From NCBI RefSeq assembly GCF_001956045.1, contig NZ_MRTH01000002.1, positions 186,001 to 250,000 on the forward strand: DNA of 64,000 nt, in the 5' to 3' direction. Below, piece by piece: positions 1-8,066 of the stretch. The position numbers were made by a program, and so were the translations under genes. Numbering within the stretch: position 1 is the first letter of the stretch; each line of letters starts with the position of its first letter. Under the pieces are notes generated by a model. It did no database searches and was not told the origin of the DNA. It was given only the letters and a program-made list of their open reading frames with translations. Source of the DNA: Paenibacillus sp. FSL H7-0331 (GTDB lineage: Bacteria > Bacillota > Bacilli > Paenibacillales > NBRC-103111).

Positions 1-241
1 GATTCACACTATAGAAGATATAGGTTCCGTCCTTGCGAAGGTCCAATAAGCCGCATTCCGTTAATTGCTTCAGGTGATGAGACAGCGTGGAGCCAGCGAC
101 AGATTCCAGCTTGCTTCCAATATCGGAGCAGCACAGATTCTTTTCATCAGTAAGCATCATAGCGATTTTGAGTCGGGTTGGCTCTCCAAGCGCTTTGTAT
201 ACTTTAACGGCTTGCCGTAGGTCTGCATGTTCTTCCATCAT
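1..241 (-). CDS. ArsR/SmtB-family transcriptional regulator (C-terminus outside window)
   Basis: Reading the minus strand from an ATG at 241 (a second ATG follows at 238; AAGGGTG ribosome site upstream) gives about 80 residues of a winged-helix ArsR repressor that runs off the left edge. The helix-turn-helix is clear: ALGEPTRLKIAMML, then a SDIGSKL helix and the recognition helix STLSHHLKQL, followed by the wing (GLLDLRKDGTYIFYS). A Cys-Cys pair (NLCCSDI) lies where ArsR and CadC metal sensors carry their alpha-3 cysteines, so metal sensing is plausible but unproven. It is divergent from the COG0523 metal GTPase. A perfect inverted repeat just upstream could be its operator. Confidence 0.85.
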   Translation of the reverse strand, partial: MMEEHADLRQAVKVYKALGEPTRLKIAMMLTDEKNLCCSDIGSKLESVAGSTLSHHLKQLTECGLLDLRKDGTYIFYSVN

Positions 242-268
242 TGTGATCGCACCCTTTTTTTGATTGTT

Positions 269-288
269 ATTTCTATATCCGTAGAAAT
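269..288. promoter_or_regulatory. Inverted repeat, candidate ArsR operator
   Basis: ATTTCTA at 269-275 and TAGAAAT at 282-288 form a perfect 7-bp inverted repeat with a 6-bp spacer, 28 bp upstream of the arsR start. ArsR-family repressors commonly bind such AT-rich dyads over their own promoters. Binding by this particular regulator is inferred from position only. Confidence 0.4.
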
Positions 289-353
289 TAAAGTATCACA
301 GCTTAACTCGATTGTAAATAGAAAAAAAGAGTAAAGATAAAATTTAAGTTAAA

Positions 354-376
354 TATAATAGTAATAATTACAAATA
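354..376 (+). promoter_or_regulatory. -10 element with overlapping Zur-like operator
   Basis: A consensus -10 (TATAAT, 354-359) is followed at once by the perfect palindrome GTAATAATTAC (361-371). GTAATNATTAC is the core of the Bacillus Zur operator; the flanks match it only partly. The site covers the expected transcription start of the COG0523 gene, so zinc-dependent repression by occlusion is likely. The matching -35 is weak. Confidence is moderate because such AT-rich palindromes can arise by chance. Confidence 0.5.
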
Positions 377-435
377 ATTGACTTTTGCAACAAAGGAAGC
401 TACAATTCTATCATATTGCCTACGAAAACAAGGTG

Positions 436-507
436 GATGCTTACGAAGTAAGTTTTCTACGAAAACAGCTGCAAATGCTTACGAAGCCAATTTTCTACGA
501 AAATTTT
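436..507 (+). repeat. Two leader hairpin cassettes (family locus A)
   Basis: Two tandem copies of a roughly 39-bp cassette end directly at the AAGGAG ribosome site of the downstream GTPase. Heads are GATGCTTACGAAG (436-448) and ATGCTTACGAAG (475-486). Hairpins are GTTTTC/GAAAAC (452-466, loop TAC) and AATTTTC/GAAAATT (489-505, loop TAC). A decayed third copy (CTACGAAAACAA) may lie around 420-431. The cassette family recurs at 3118, 9511 and 42648. Confidence 0.75.
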
Positions 508-520
508 AAGGAGACTGATC

Positions 521-1600
521 ATGATAAAAACAGTACCTGTACATATACTTTCAGGTTTTTTGGGTAGCGGAAAAACAACTTTATTAACGCAAGCTTTGGA
601 CTATTACAGGCTGAGCGGGAAGAAACCGGCTGTGTTGATGAATGAGCTGGGGGATGTGAATTTGGACGGTATGCTCGTGGATGACGAGGTGCCAATGACA
701 GAAATGCTAAGCGGATGTATCTGCTGCACGATACGTGGAGATCTCGGTATGGAGCTGAGAGAGTTGATCAGGGATCATACACCCGATGTTATTTTCGTTG
801 AATGTACTGGCGCGGCTAATCCTATTGAAATCCTGGATGGAGTTACGGATGCTTCGCTGTTGACAGAGATGGAGCTGAAATCGCTCATTACGGTAGTTGA
901 TGCAGCGCAGCTTCTTGAGCGGCACAGCAAAGGGCATGGCAAAACCTACAAGCTGATGCAGGATCAGATTCGCTGCGCTTCCGAGCTTATTTTGAATAAA
1001 ACGGATTTAATCAGCTCGGCCGACTTCCTCACGCTGGAGCAGGCTATTCGTGAATGGAATCCGACCGCTCCCATGACGGCAACGATCCGCTGTCAGGTTG
1101 ATTTGGGGATGTTTGATCGTTTGGATGGCACTGACGAGAAGATGGCAGCCGCGACTCCAGCACCTATCGAGCATGACAATCATACCTCGTGCAGCGAGCC
1201 CTCCCATGACCATAATCATCACGATGAGAGCTGCAGCCATACTGCACATACACATATTGACGAGCAGGTTCATGAACATGAGGAGCATGCGCATCATCAT
1301 TCTCACGATCATGTTATGGTATATACGCATTATTTTCAACAATCCATCGATAGTGAACAATTCGAAAACCTGGTAAGCAAGCTGCCGGCTGAGATTTATC
1401 GGGCCAAAGGCATTTTACGCTTCTCCGATACATCAAGCCTGTTTTTGTTTCAATATGCATATCGTGAGATGGATTTTGTCAAAATTACTCCGAAGGAAGA
1501 GGTTCCAAGCGTAGCTGTATTCATTGGCGAGCATTTTTCGAAAACCAAGCTGGCAGCTGATTTGGCAGCGTTGGAAAATATTGCAACTACTGAGAGTTGA
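521..1600 (+). CDS. COG0523-family GTP-binding metallochaperone (CobW/YjiA-like)
   Basis: A G3E-family P-loop GTPase of the COG0523 group, 359 aa, cytoplasmic; members insert or deliver metals (Zn, Co, Fe) to target proteins. Walker A is GFLGSGKTT (residues 12-20), the invariant metal-binding CxCC motif is GCICCT (cysteines near 66, 68, 69), Walker B is DVIFVECTG and the guanine-specificity motif is NKTD. A long His/Asp/Glu-rich stretch (about 210-265, many HxH) is a likely metal-binding linker before the CobW C-terminal domain. The ATG at 521 has AAGGAG at 508-513. The Zur-like operator and the adjacent ArsR gene point to zinc homeostasis, as for B. subtilis ZagA (YciC), although this protein belongs to a different subgroup. 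Confidence 0.9.
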   Translation: MIKTVPVHILSGFLGSGKTTLLTQALDYYRLSGKKPAVLMNELGDVNLDGMLVDDEVPMTEMLSGCICCTIRGDLGMELRELIRDHTPDVIFVECTGAANPIEILDGVTDASLLTEMELKSLITVVDAAQLLERHSKGHGKTYKLMQDQIRCASELILNKTDLISSADFLTLEQAIREWNPTAPMTATIRCQVDLGMFDRLDGTDEKMAAATPAPIEHDNHTSCSEPSHDHNHHDESCSHTAHTHIDEQVHEHEEHAHHHSHDHVMVYTHYFQQSIDSEQFENLVSKLPAEIYRAKGILRFSDTSSLFLFQYAYREMDFVKITPKEEVPSVAVFIGEHFSKTKLAADLAALENIATTES

Positions 1601-1655
1601 GATATGTTGAGATATCCTGAGTCATCATATTGAATCGACAACGATTATCCATAAG

Positions 1656-1704
1656 AAACCGTTTCTCTTGCCGTGCATATACAGCAGAGAAGCGGTTTTT
1701 ATTT
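1656..1704 (+). terminator. Rho-independent terminator after COG0523 gene
   Basis: AACCGTTTCTCT and AGAGAAGCGGTT form a 12-bp stem with one G-U pair around a short loop, followed by a T-rich run (GGTTTTTATTTG). It lies 55 bp past the GTPase stop codon. Confidence 0.8.
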
Positions 1705-1749
1705 GTGCAAAAGAGGTGCTGCGATCTTAAAAAAATTTCCAAAAACGCA

Positions 1750-1778
1750 TTGACACCAATCTCTGACGATGCTAATAT
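1750..1778 (+). promoter_or_regulatory. SigA promoter of the sulfate operon
   Basis: TTGACA (1750-1755) and TAATAT (1773-1778) are separated by exactly 17 bp, an almost perfect vegetative promoter. Transcription would start near 1785, giving a leader of about 180 nt before sbp. I see no S-box (SAM riboswitch) in that leader. Confidence 0.8.
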
Positions 1779-1784
1779 ACTGAA

Positions 1785-1814
1785 TATAAAACATAGTAAA
1801 CACATCGGAATTAT
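1785..1814. promoter_or_regulatory. Candidate Rrf2/CymR-type operator
   Basis: ATAGT...ATCGGAATT (1793-1812) lies directly downstream of the promoter's -10. An ATxGGAATT half-site is reminiscent of operators bound by CymR, the Rrf2-family cysteine-metabolism repressor of Firmicutes. The match is by eye and the left half is weak. Confidence 0.3.
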
Positions 1815-1963
1815 ATGTCGTCTACCGGACAACCGGAGCTATATAGTAATAATTTCGAAGCAAACCGGCGCATATCATAATAGACCTTCTACATAGCGGC
1901 TGGTTTTACTATCTTGTCTAGTTTATTTATAAGATATATTGATACTCAGGGGAGAGATTAATT

Positions 1964-3058
1964 ATGAACAAACATTGGGGTAAGCTTACGTTAATCAGCG
2001 CCATTTCGCTATCTTTATTGGGATTGACAGCTTGCGGAGCAGCAGCTCCAACCACACCGGCAGCTCCAGCACCAGCAGGTGACAATAAATCGGCTGCAGT
2101 GACACCGGCGCCAACACCCAAACCACCCGTTGAAATTTTAAACGTCTCCTATGATCCGACTCGTGAACTTTACGCAGAATATAATAAAGCATTTTCCGCT
2201 TACTGGGAAAAGAAAACTGGCCAAAAAGTAACCGTAAAAGCTTCACACGGAGGTTCAGGCAAGCAAGGACGTTCCGTTATCGATGGCTTGGCTGCTGATG
2301 TTGTCACATTGGCGCTCGCTTATGATATTGATGAAATTCAAGGAGCGGGCTTGATTCAAAAGGATTGGCAAAAAAAGCTGCAGCAAAACAGCACACCATA
2401 TACCTCAACCATTGTTTTCCTTGTGAAAAAGGGAAATCCGAAAGGGATCAAGGATTGGGATGATCTCATCAAGCCAGGTGTTGAAGTCATTACTCCTAAC
2501 CCCAAAACGTCCGGAGGCGCACGCTGGAACTATATAGCAGCCTGGGGCTATGCTTACCAAAAGTTTAATAAAGATGAAGCCAAAACGAAGGACTTTGTTC
2601 AAGCTCTTTTCAAAAATGTGCCGGTACTGGATTCAGGTGCTCGTGATGCTACAAATACGTTTGTACAACGCGGCATTGGTGATGTATTGCTGGCATGGGA
2701 GAATGAAGCGTACCTTTCCATCAATGAATTTGGTAAAGACAAATACGAAATTATTACACCATCGCTTAGTGTATTGGCAGAGCCACCAGTAGCGGTTGTA
2801 GATAAAGTTGTCGACAAAAGAGGTACTCGTGAAGTGTCGCAAGCGTATCTGGAATACCTGTACACTGAAGAAGGCCAAAATATTGCAGCTAAAAACTACT
2901 ACCGTCCTCGTTTGGAGTCCGTAGCGAAGAAATATGAAAACCAGTTTACGAAGGTAAAGCTGTTCACCATCGATGATGAGCCATTTGGCGGCTGGACCAA
3001 GACACAGGCAACACATTTCGCAGATAAAGGCACATTTGACCAAATCTACAAACCATAA
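1964..3058 (+). CDS. sbp: Sulfate ABC transporter substrate-binding lipoprotein
   Basis: The extracytoplasmic sulfate/thiosulfate-binding component of a CysTWA importer, 364 aa. A signal peptide ends in the lipobox LTAC (Cys near residue 24), followed by a disordered Ala/Pro/Thr linker. The mature part shows the Sbp signatures [18 protein letters not shown] (sulfate-binding loop), [11 protein letters not shown] and, further on, [19 protein letters not shown]. The length is normal allowing for the linker. The start has an AGGGGAG ribosome site. It is first gene of the operon, under the strong promoter at 1750; the permeases follow after a 154-bp gap holding two hairpin cassettes. Confidence 0.95.
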   Translation: MNKHWGKLTLISAISLSLLGLTACGAAAPTTPAAPAPAGDNKSAAVTPAPTPKPPVEILNVSYDPTRELYAEYNKAFSAYWEKKTGQKVTVKASHGGSGKQGRSVIDGLAADVVTLALAYDIDEIQGAGLIQKDWQKKLQQNSTPYTSTIVFLVKKGNPKGIKDWDDLIKPGVEVITPNPKTSGGARWNYIAAWGYAYQKFNKDEAKTKDFVQALFKNVPVLDSGARDATNTFVQRGIGDVLLAWENEAYLSINEFGKDKYEIITPSLSVLAEPPVAVVDKVVDKRGTREVSQAYLEYLYTEEGQNIAAKNYYRPRLESVAKKYENQFTKVKLFTIDDEPFGGWTKTQATHFADKGTFDQIYKP

Positions 3059-3117
3059 GTCATAAACGAGATTCGTTCCACATGTGCGGTAATCTGCAGG
3101 GGTTCCGTATATGTGGG

Positions 3118-3190
3118 ATGCTTACGATGTAGAGTTTTCCAAGGAAAACTAAATTGATGCTTACGATGTGGAGTTTCCCAAGGGAAACTC
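3118..3190 (+). repeat. Two leader hairpin cassettes (family locus B)
   Basis: Two tandem 38-bp cassettes sit between sbp and cysT, ending 10 bp before the GGAG ribosome site. Heads are GATGCTTACGATG at 3118 and 3156. Hairpins are AGTTTTCC/GGAAAACT (3133-3150) and GAGTTTCCC/GGGAAACTC (3171-3190), both perfect with an AA loop. The two stems differ by compensated changes. Confidence 0.75.
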
Positions 3191-3212
3191 TTAAGTCAGA
3201 GGAGAGGAATCC

Positions 3213-4046
3213 ATGGCAAGTAAATGGAAAGAACGAAGTGTATTGCCCGGATTCGGGTTATCAATGGGATTCACCGTGCTCTATTTAAGCCTGATTGTTT
3301 TATTCCCTTTGTCAGCGATTTTTATCAAAACCTCGGGTCTGACCTGGATGCAGTTTTGGCAAACAATTAGTGATGCCAGAGTGGTTGCTTCCTACAAAAT
3401 CAGCTTTGGGACTGCTTTCGGGGCTGCAGTTATCAATACGATTTTTGGATTTATCGTTGCTTGGGTGCTGGTCAGATACTCTTTTCCGGGTAAACGCTTT
3501 GTCGATGCACTGGTGGACCTACCGTTTGCACTGCCAACAGCAGTAGCGGGGATAGCCCTGACGACGATATATTCGAAAAACGGCTGGATCGGCAGTATTC
3601 TGGAACCGCTCGGATTCAAGGTGGCTTATACACCGATAGGTATTATGATCGCTTTGACATTTATCGGTATCCCGTTTGTGGTTCGAACCCTGCAGCCAGT
3701 AATTGAAGAATTGCAAAAGGAAACCGAGGAAGCTGCGGTCAGCCTAGGCGCTCATCGATGGAAAACTTTTACCAAGGTAATTTTTCCGGAGCTTCTGCCA
3801 GCCGCACTTACCGGATTTACATTGGCCTTTGCTCGTGCTGTCGGTGAATATGGCTCTGTAGTATTTATCTCGGGCAATATGCCGATGAAGACAGAGATTG
3901 CTCCACTTCTGATCATGACCAAGCTCGAGCAATATGATTATGCAGGTGCTACAGCCATTGCCCTCGTTATGCTGGTGATATCGTTCTTTTTGTTGCTGGT
4001 CATTAACTTCATCCAATGGCGGGCTAACCGCTTTAATGTAACTTAG
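3213..4046 (+). CDS. cysT: Sulfate ABC transporter permease CysT
   Basis: An inner-membrane permease of the sulfate/thiosulfate importer, 277 aa, with about six hydrophobic segments (first at residues 13-38). The binding-protein-dependent transport (EAA) loop is visible as [15 protein letters not shown], and CysT/CysW-type conserved parts include [16 protein letters not shown] and [15 protein letters not shown]. The ATG at 3213 follows AGAGGAGAGG. It pairs with CysW, 17 bp downstream. Length is typical. Confidence 0.95.
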   Translation: MASKWKERSVLPGFGLSMGFTVLYLSLIVLFPLSAIFIKTSGLTWMQFWQTISDARVVASYKISFGTAFGAAVINTIFGFIVAWVLVRYSFPGKRFVDALVDLPFALPTAVAGIALTTIYSKNGWIGSILEPLGFKVAYTPIGIMIALTFIGIPFVVRTLQPVIEELQKETEEAAVSLGAHRWKTFTKVIFPELLPAALTGFTLAFARAVGEYGSVVFISGNMPMKTEIAPLLIMTKLEQYDYAGATAIALVMLVISFFLLLVINFIQWRANRFNVT

Positions 4047-4063
4047 AAGCAGGAGGAAACACC

Positions 4064-4948
4064 ATGGCCGGATATGTGGCAACCGCAAAAGCAGGTTCGG
4101 TTACTCTGGACAGACCCAGACATATTACTGAACCGGCGGTCGTAAAGTGGGTTTTAATTAGTATCGCTTTGCTGTTTTTGGGACTTTTACTCGTACTGCC
4201 GTTAATTTCAGTATTCGTTGAAGCGTTTCGTAAAGGTGCTGAAGTGTATTTCAAGGCACTGACGGATCCGGATGCGGCTTCAGCAATTCGTTTAACTTTA
4301 ATGACTGCTGCAGTTGCGGTGCCTCTAAATTTGCTGTTTGGCTTGTCCGCAGCTTGGGCAATCACCAAATTTAATTTTAAAGGTAAAAACCTGCTTATTA
4401 CTTTGATTGATCTGCCTTTTGCCGTATCTCCAGTTATTTCGGGACTAATATTTGTATTATTATTTGGCGCGAAAGGCTGGTTTGGCCCGTGGCTGGATGA
4501 TCATGACATTAAGATTCTTTTTGCTCTACCGGGTATAGTTCTCGCTACCGTGTTTGTGACTTTTCCTTTTATCGCCCGCGAACTGCTTCCGATCATGCAG
4601 GCTCAGGGAGTACAAGAGGAAGAAGCGGCGGTAACACTTGGAGCCAAGGGCTGGCGTATTTTTTGGAAGGTAACACTGCCCAACATTAAATGGGGACTGC
4701 TGTACGGAATTATTTTGTGTAATGCGAGGGCGATGGGCGAATTTGGTGCGGTTTCCGTCGTGTCCGGTCATATCCGGGGATCTACGAATACGATGCCGCT
4801 GCATATCCAGATTCTCTACAACGAATACAATTCCGCAGGAGCTTTTGCGATGGCCTCTTTGCTGCTGTTATTGGCGGTAGTGACCCTTGCGGTTAAAAGC
4901 ATCATCGAATGGAAATTTAATGGGACACAGCAGATAGAAGGGGAGTAG
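4064..4948 (+). CDS. cysW: Sulfate ABC transporter permease CysW
   Basis: The second permease subunit, 294 aa. A short cytoplasmic N-terminus precedes six membrane segments. Family features are DLPFAVSPVISGLIFVLLF, the EAA loop EEEAAVTLGAKGWRIFWKV and NARAMGEFGAVSVVSGHIRG. The ribosome site GCAGGAGG is well placed for the ATG at 4064. The stop is 6 bp from the cysA start, so translation is probably coupled. Confidence 0.95.
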   Translation: MAGYVATAKAGSVTLDRPRHITEPAVVKWVLISIALLFLGLLLVLPLISVFVEAFRKGAEVYFKALTDPDAASAIRLTLMTAAVAVPLNLLFGLSAAWAITKFNFKGKNLLITLIDLPFAVSPVISGLIFVLLFGAKGWFGPWLDDHDIKILFALPGIVLATVFVTFPFIARELLPIMQAQGVQEEEAAVTLGAKGWRIFWKVTLPNIKWGLLYGIILCNARAMGEFGAVSVVSGHIRGSTNTMPLHIQILYNEYNSAGAFAMASLLLLLAVVTLAVKSIIEWKFNGTQQIEGE

Positions 4949-4954
4949 GGGAGC

Positions 4955-6016
4955 ATGCATATTGTAGCCAAACACTTGATGAAAAGCTTTGGCAGCTTTC
5001 AGGCCACCAAGGATGTCAGTTTTGAAATCGAAAAAGGCAAGCTGATTGGTTTGCTGGGACCCAGTGGCGGTGGCAAAACTACTGTTCTCCGAATGTTGGC
5101 TGGACTCGAAGATCCGGACTCGGGAGAAATCCTCTTTCATGGCAAAAAAGTCAACGATATTCCGCCGCAGCAGCGCGGGATCGGCCTTGTATTTCAAAAC
5201 TATGCTCTGTTCCGGCATATGAGTGTATATGATAATATCGCTTTTGGTTTAACGGTACAAAAACGCAGTAAGCAGCAGATCAAGGACCGCGTCACGGAGC
5301 TGGTTGAGCTTACAGGACTGAAGGGTCTTGAAAAACGTCTGCCTCATCAATTATCGGGAGGTCAGCGTCAACGGGTAGCTTTTGCCAGAGCGATTGCACC
5401 AGAGCCGCAATTGCTGCTGCTGGATGAGCCTTTTGCCGCCATTGATGCCAAGGTTCGTAAAGAATTGCGGACATGGTTGAAAAGCATGATTAATCGGTTA
5501 GGTATTACGACGATTTTTGTCACACATGACCAGGAAGAAGCCGTTGAGGTTGCCGATCAGATTATGATTATTAACCAAGGCAGATTGGAGCAGAAGGGGT
5601 CTCCGATAGAGATTTATCAGCATCCACAAACGCCATTTGTCGCCGGCTTCATCGGTGAATCGAATCAGGTGAGTGATATTCATCGCTTTAAAGGCTTCAA
5701 TAACGTGGCAGTCAGCGAGACAAAAGCTACGATTCGGCCGGAATTTGTGGAAATTGGCTTTTTAGGTGAAATTTCAATTCCATCCGCAGCAGAAACCGGA
5801 ATCGTTAACAATATTTATTTCCGCGGAACGAATTGGCAAGTTGAAGTAGAGGTTAACGGACAAATCCTGTTTGCTTATCGCTCCCTGGAGCTGGAAACGC
5901 TAAAGCCATCCGATTCTGTGCTTGTGTTGATACATCGCGTTTATTTATTTCATGAGCAAGAGCATCTGACAGTAGAAAATGCACTCAAAACGGATCCGAT
6001 GCCGGTTCATATCTAA
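4955..6016 (+). CDS. cysA: Sulfate/thiosulfate import ATP-binding protein CysA
   Basis: The ATPase that powers sulfate uptake, 353 aa. Walker A GPSGGGKTT (residues 36-44), Q-loop FQNYALFRHMSV, signature LSGGQRQRVAFARA, Walker B LLLLDEPFAAID and switch His in VTHDQEEA are all intact. The C-terminal 120 residues form a TOBE-like regulatory domain (RPEFVEIG onwards), as in CysA and MalK proteins. The ATG follows AGGGGAG. Confidence 0.95.
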   Translation: MHIVAKHLMKSFGSFQATKDVSFEIEKGKLIGLLGPSGGGKTTVLRMLAGLEDPDSGEILFHGKKVNDIPPQQRGIGLVFQNYALFRHMSVYDNIAFGLTVQKRSKQQIKDRVTELVELTGLKGLEKRLPHQLSGGQRQRVAFARAIAPEPQLLLLDEPFAAIDAKVRKELRTWLKSMINRLGITTIFVTHDQEEAVEVADQIMIINQGRLEQKGSPIEIYQHPQTPFVAGFIGESNQVSDIHRFKGFNNVAVSETKATIRPEFVEIGFLGEISIPSAAETGIVNNIYFRGTNWQVEVEVNGQILFAYRSLELETLKPSDSVLVLIHRVYLFHEQEHLTVENALKTDPMPVHI

Positions 6017-6034
6017 AATAAATCGGGCTGGGAC

Positions 6035-6098
6035 GTTTGGTAAATGAGCAGTACGTGGAATACTAGTAGGAAACCTGCACAAGCTTCGTTTACCAAAC
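6035..6098. repeat. Long-range inverted repeat between cysA and hydrolase gene
   Basis: GTTTGGTAAA (6035-6044) and TTTACCAAAC (6089-6098) are perfect 10-bp arms with a 44-nt loop; the stem extends imperfectly inward (TGAGC with GCTTCG). There is no T-tract, so it is not an ordinary terminator. It may be an RNA processing or stability element, or an operator pair. Confidence 0.4.
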
Positions 6099-6131
6099 AT
6101 CTGGGGCTTAACACAGAAAGGAAGAGCAGCC

Positions 6132-6941
6132 ATGGAGCATCATATTACAATAAGCAGTGACCAAGTGGAATTAGCGGCTACGCTGCACTATCCCCCATCT
6201 ACTGGAGATAAGAACCCGATTATCATTATCGCACACGGTTTCGTAGGCAATCGAATTGGTGTGGATCGATTATTTCTAAAGGCTGCCAGAGAATTCAGCA
6301 AACAAGGATTTATGGTACTTCGCTTCGATTATGCAGGATGCGGTGAAAGCACAGGTAATTATGGATCAAGTGATGTGGACGCTATGATTGCACAAACCCG
6401 ACATGTAATAGACTATGCAATGCAAATCGGGTGCGTTGATCCGACACGTGTCATTTTGCTTGGACATAGCTTGGGCGGTGCAATTTCGGTATTAACCGCA
6501 GCAAGAGACAAGAGAATCAAGTCACTCGTACTATGGTCCGCAGTAGCTTATCCTTTTAATGATATTATTAAAATTACAGGTAAAAAAGTGTATGAGGATG
6601 CGGTGCAATTTGGTGCTGCTGATTATTTGGGTTATTCGTTTGAGCCGCAATTTTTTGAATCGTTATCGAAACATCAGCCGTTTGAACAATCCAGGAAATT
6701 TAATGGGGATGTATTGCTGGTTCATGGTACGAATGATGATGTGATTCCGGTTGATTATTGCTTCTTGTACCAAAAGCTGTTCTGGATGAGATCTCAGGGA
6801 CAATGCGATAAAGAAGTGATTTTTCAAGCAGATCATACGTATTCATCGCACCAGTCCTATACCCAGCTTCTATCGACAACCCAAAACTGGTTAACTTCAA
6901 TAGAAAAACAAAAAAGTGATTGGCATGATTGGACTATTTAA
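6132..6941 (+). CDS. Alpha/beta hydrolase (acyl esterase-like)
   Basis: A cytoplasmic serine hydrolase of the alpha/beta fold, 269 aa. The oxyanion-side HGFVGNR follows strand 3, the nucleophile elbow is GHSLGG (Ser near residue 119), an acidic residue in HGTNDDVIPV and the His in ADHTYSS complete a plausible triad. The order resembles the cinnamoyl/feruloyl-esterase-like hydrolases of Firmicutes, but the substrate cannot be read from sequence. It starts after AAAGGAAG, 115 bp behind cysA, and may be cotranscribed with the sulfur genes. Confidence 0.8.
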   Translation: MEHHITISSDQVELAATLHYPPSTGDKNPIIIIAHGFVGNRIGVDRLFLKAAREFSKQGFMVLRFDYAGCGESTGNYGSSDVDAMIAQTRHVIDYAMQIGCVDPTRVILLGHSLGGAISVLTAARDKRIKSLVLWSAVAYPFNDIIKITGKKVYEDAVQFGAADYLGYSFEPQFFESLSKHQPFEQSRKFNGDVLLVHGTNDDVIPVDYCFLYQKLFWMRSQGQCDKEVIFQADHTYSSHQSYTQLLSTTQNWLTSIEKQKSDWHDWTI

Positions 6942-6998
6942 TAGTTACGCTTCAATTCCGACTATGCACATGTTATTAATATGAGTGGAGGTTATGAT

Positions 6999-7217
6999 AT
7001 GGCAAAACCGTTGGAAGTTGATGACATATGGACACAAAGGATACTTAATTCCGTGAATGGTTTGGAATATGGGACTGTGCAAATCGTGATTCATGATGGT
7101 AGAATAGTACAGATAGAAAGAACCGAGCGCAAACGCTTTGAAGCTGAAGCCGGAGCCGGAGCTCGTGATCGCGAGCATAGCGGAGTGAACAGACAGCAGA
7201 TTCGCAAAAATAGCTGA
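6999..7217 (+). CDS. yezD: YezD family protein (DUF2292)
   Basis: A 72-aa protein whose core (LNSVNGLEYGTVQIVIHDGRI, then VQIERTERKRF) matches the small YezD/DUF2292 family, often found in sulfur-assimilation loci. The C-terminal 25 residues (Ala/Gly/Arg-rich) are not conserved in the family. I place the start at ATG 6999, seven nt after GGAGG (6987-6991); the upstream in-frame ATG at 6981 would lie before that ribosome site. Biochemical function is unknown; linkage to cysTWA and ssuE supports a sulfur role. Confidence 0.8.
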   Translation: MAKPLEVDDIWTQRILNSVNGLEYGTVQIVIHDGRIVQIERTERKRFEAEAGAGARDREHSGVNRQQIRKNS

Positions 7218-7337
7218 TCGCCATTATAGATAACCGTTCATTCGATGATTGATAACCATAATGATTGGGGACATTAATCATTATTCATTTTGGTAACTAT
7301 TATGCAGTAAACGATTCATATAAAAGGAGTGAACTCA

Positions 7338-7925
7338 ATGGCACGTATTGCAATAATATCTGGTAGTCCTTCAGCAACTTCGCGTTTAGATGGAGTTCTG
7401 CAGTTTGTGAGTAACGCTATTCTTGAGAAAGGGCTGGAGGTGCAATGGGTAAATGTACGTGACCTGCCGCCTGAAGATTTATTTTATACACGATTTGACA
7501 GTCCAGCGATCACGAATGCCAATCGGATTGTTGCCGAAGCCGATGCAATCGTCGTTGCTTCTCCCATATATAAAGCGTCTTACACAGGAGTATTAAAAAG
7601 CTTCCTCGACCTCATACCGCAAAAAGGTCTGGATGGGAAGGTGGTACTTCCGTTGGCTATTGGCGGTACGATAGCTCATCTGCTTGCCATTGATCATGCG
7701 TTCAAGCCCGTGTTGTCTGCATTGGGTGCGCATCATATTTTGTCAGGTGCATTTATATTAGATTCCCAGGTTATTCGCGCCGAGGACAACAGCTTCACGT
7801 TTGTTCAGGAAATTGAAGATAGATTACAGGGTGTGGTGCAATCGTTCATTACCGAAACGGTATGGCGTAAAGAAAGAACGGATGCGAATGCAATTGAATC
7901 GGTTAATGAACTACCTGTATCTTAA
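7338..7925 (+). CDS. ssuE: NADPH-dependent FMN reductase, SsuE-like
   Basis: A flavodoxin-fold flavin reductase, 195 aa. The N-terminal phosphate-binding loop is SGSPSATSRLDG and the family motif ASPIYKASYTGVLKSFLD is present. SsuE reduces FMN with NADPH to feed the alkanesulfonate monooxygenase SsuD, releasing sulfite. No ssuD is in this window, so its partner is elsewhere or different. The start at 7338 has AAAGGAG eight nt upstream; a GTG at 7329 would overlap that site. Its position after the sulfate importer fits sulfur starvation. Confidence 0.88.
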   Translation: MARIAIISGSPSATSRLDGVLQFVSNAILEKGLEVQWVNVRDLPPEDLFYTRFDSPAITNANRIVAEADAIVVASPIYKASYTGVLKSFLDLIPQKGLDGKVVLPLAIGGTIAHLLAIDHAFKPVLSALGAHHILSGAFILDSQVIRAEDNSFTFVQEIEDRLQGVVQSFITETVWRKERTDANAIESVNELPVS

Positions 7926-8001
7926 GTAGACGGTCTTATCAGATCCATTTATGGAACGACAACCTATAAACGAAATACCAGTCTTGTCTACCTGACATCG
8001 G

Positions 8002-8038
8002 GAGGCTTCAAGCTGCATTTATTGCAGGGTGAAGTCTC
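8002..8038 (+). terminator. Hairpin after ssuE
   Basis: GAGGCTTCA/TGAAGTCTC (one G-U) encloses a second stem CTGCA/TGCAG. The following TATTTATTAG is only weakly T-rich, so this is a weak terminator or an mRNA-stabilising structure before the 8067 gene. Confidence 0.4.
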
Positions 8039-8066
8039 TATTTATTAGATTAGGAGGTGAATGACT

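Noticed and set aside
385..567. 60-codon frame running through the leader cassettes into the GTPase gene
   Set aside because: It overlaps the real start in another frame, and the cassettes at other loci have a 38-bp period that would break any frame.
1007..1360. Met/Ile-rich 117-codon frame antisense to the COG0523 His-rich region
   Set aside because: It is the reverse reading of His/Asp codon runs and has no ribosome site.
1785..1963. SAM riboswitch (S-box) sought in the sulfate operon leader
   Set aside because: None of the conserved S-box elements is present.
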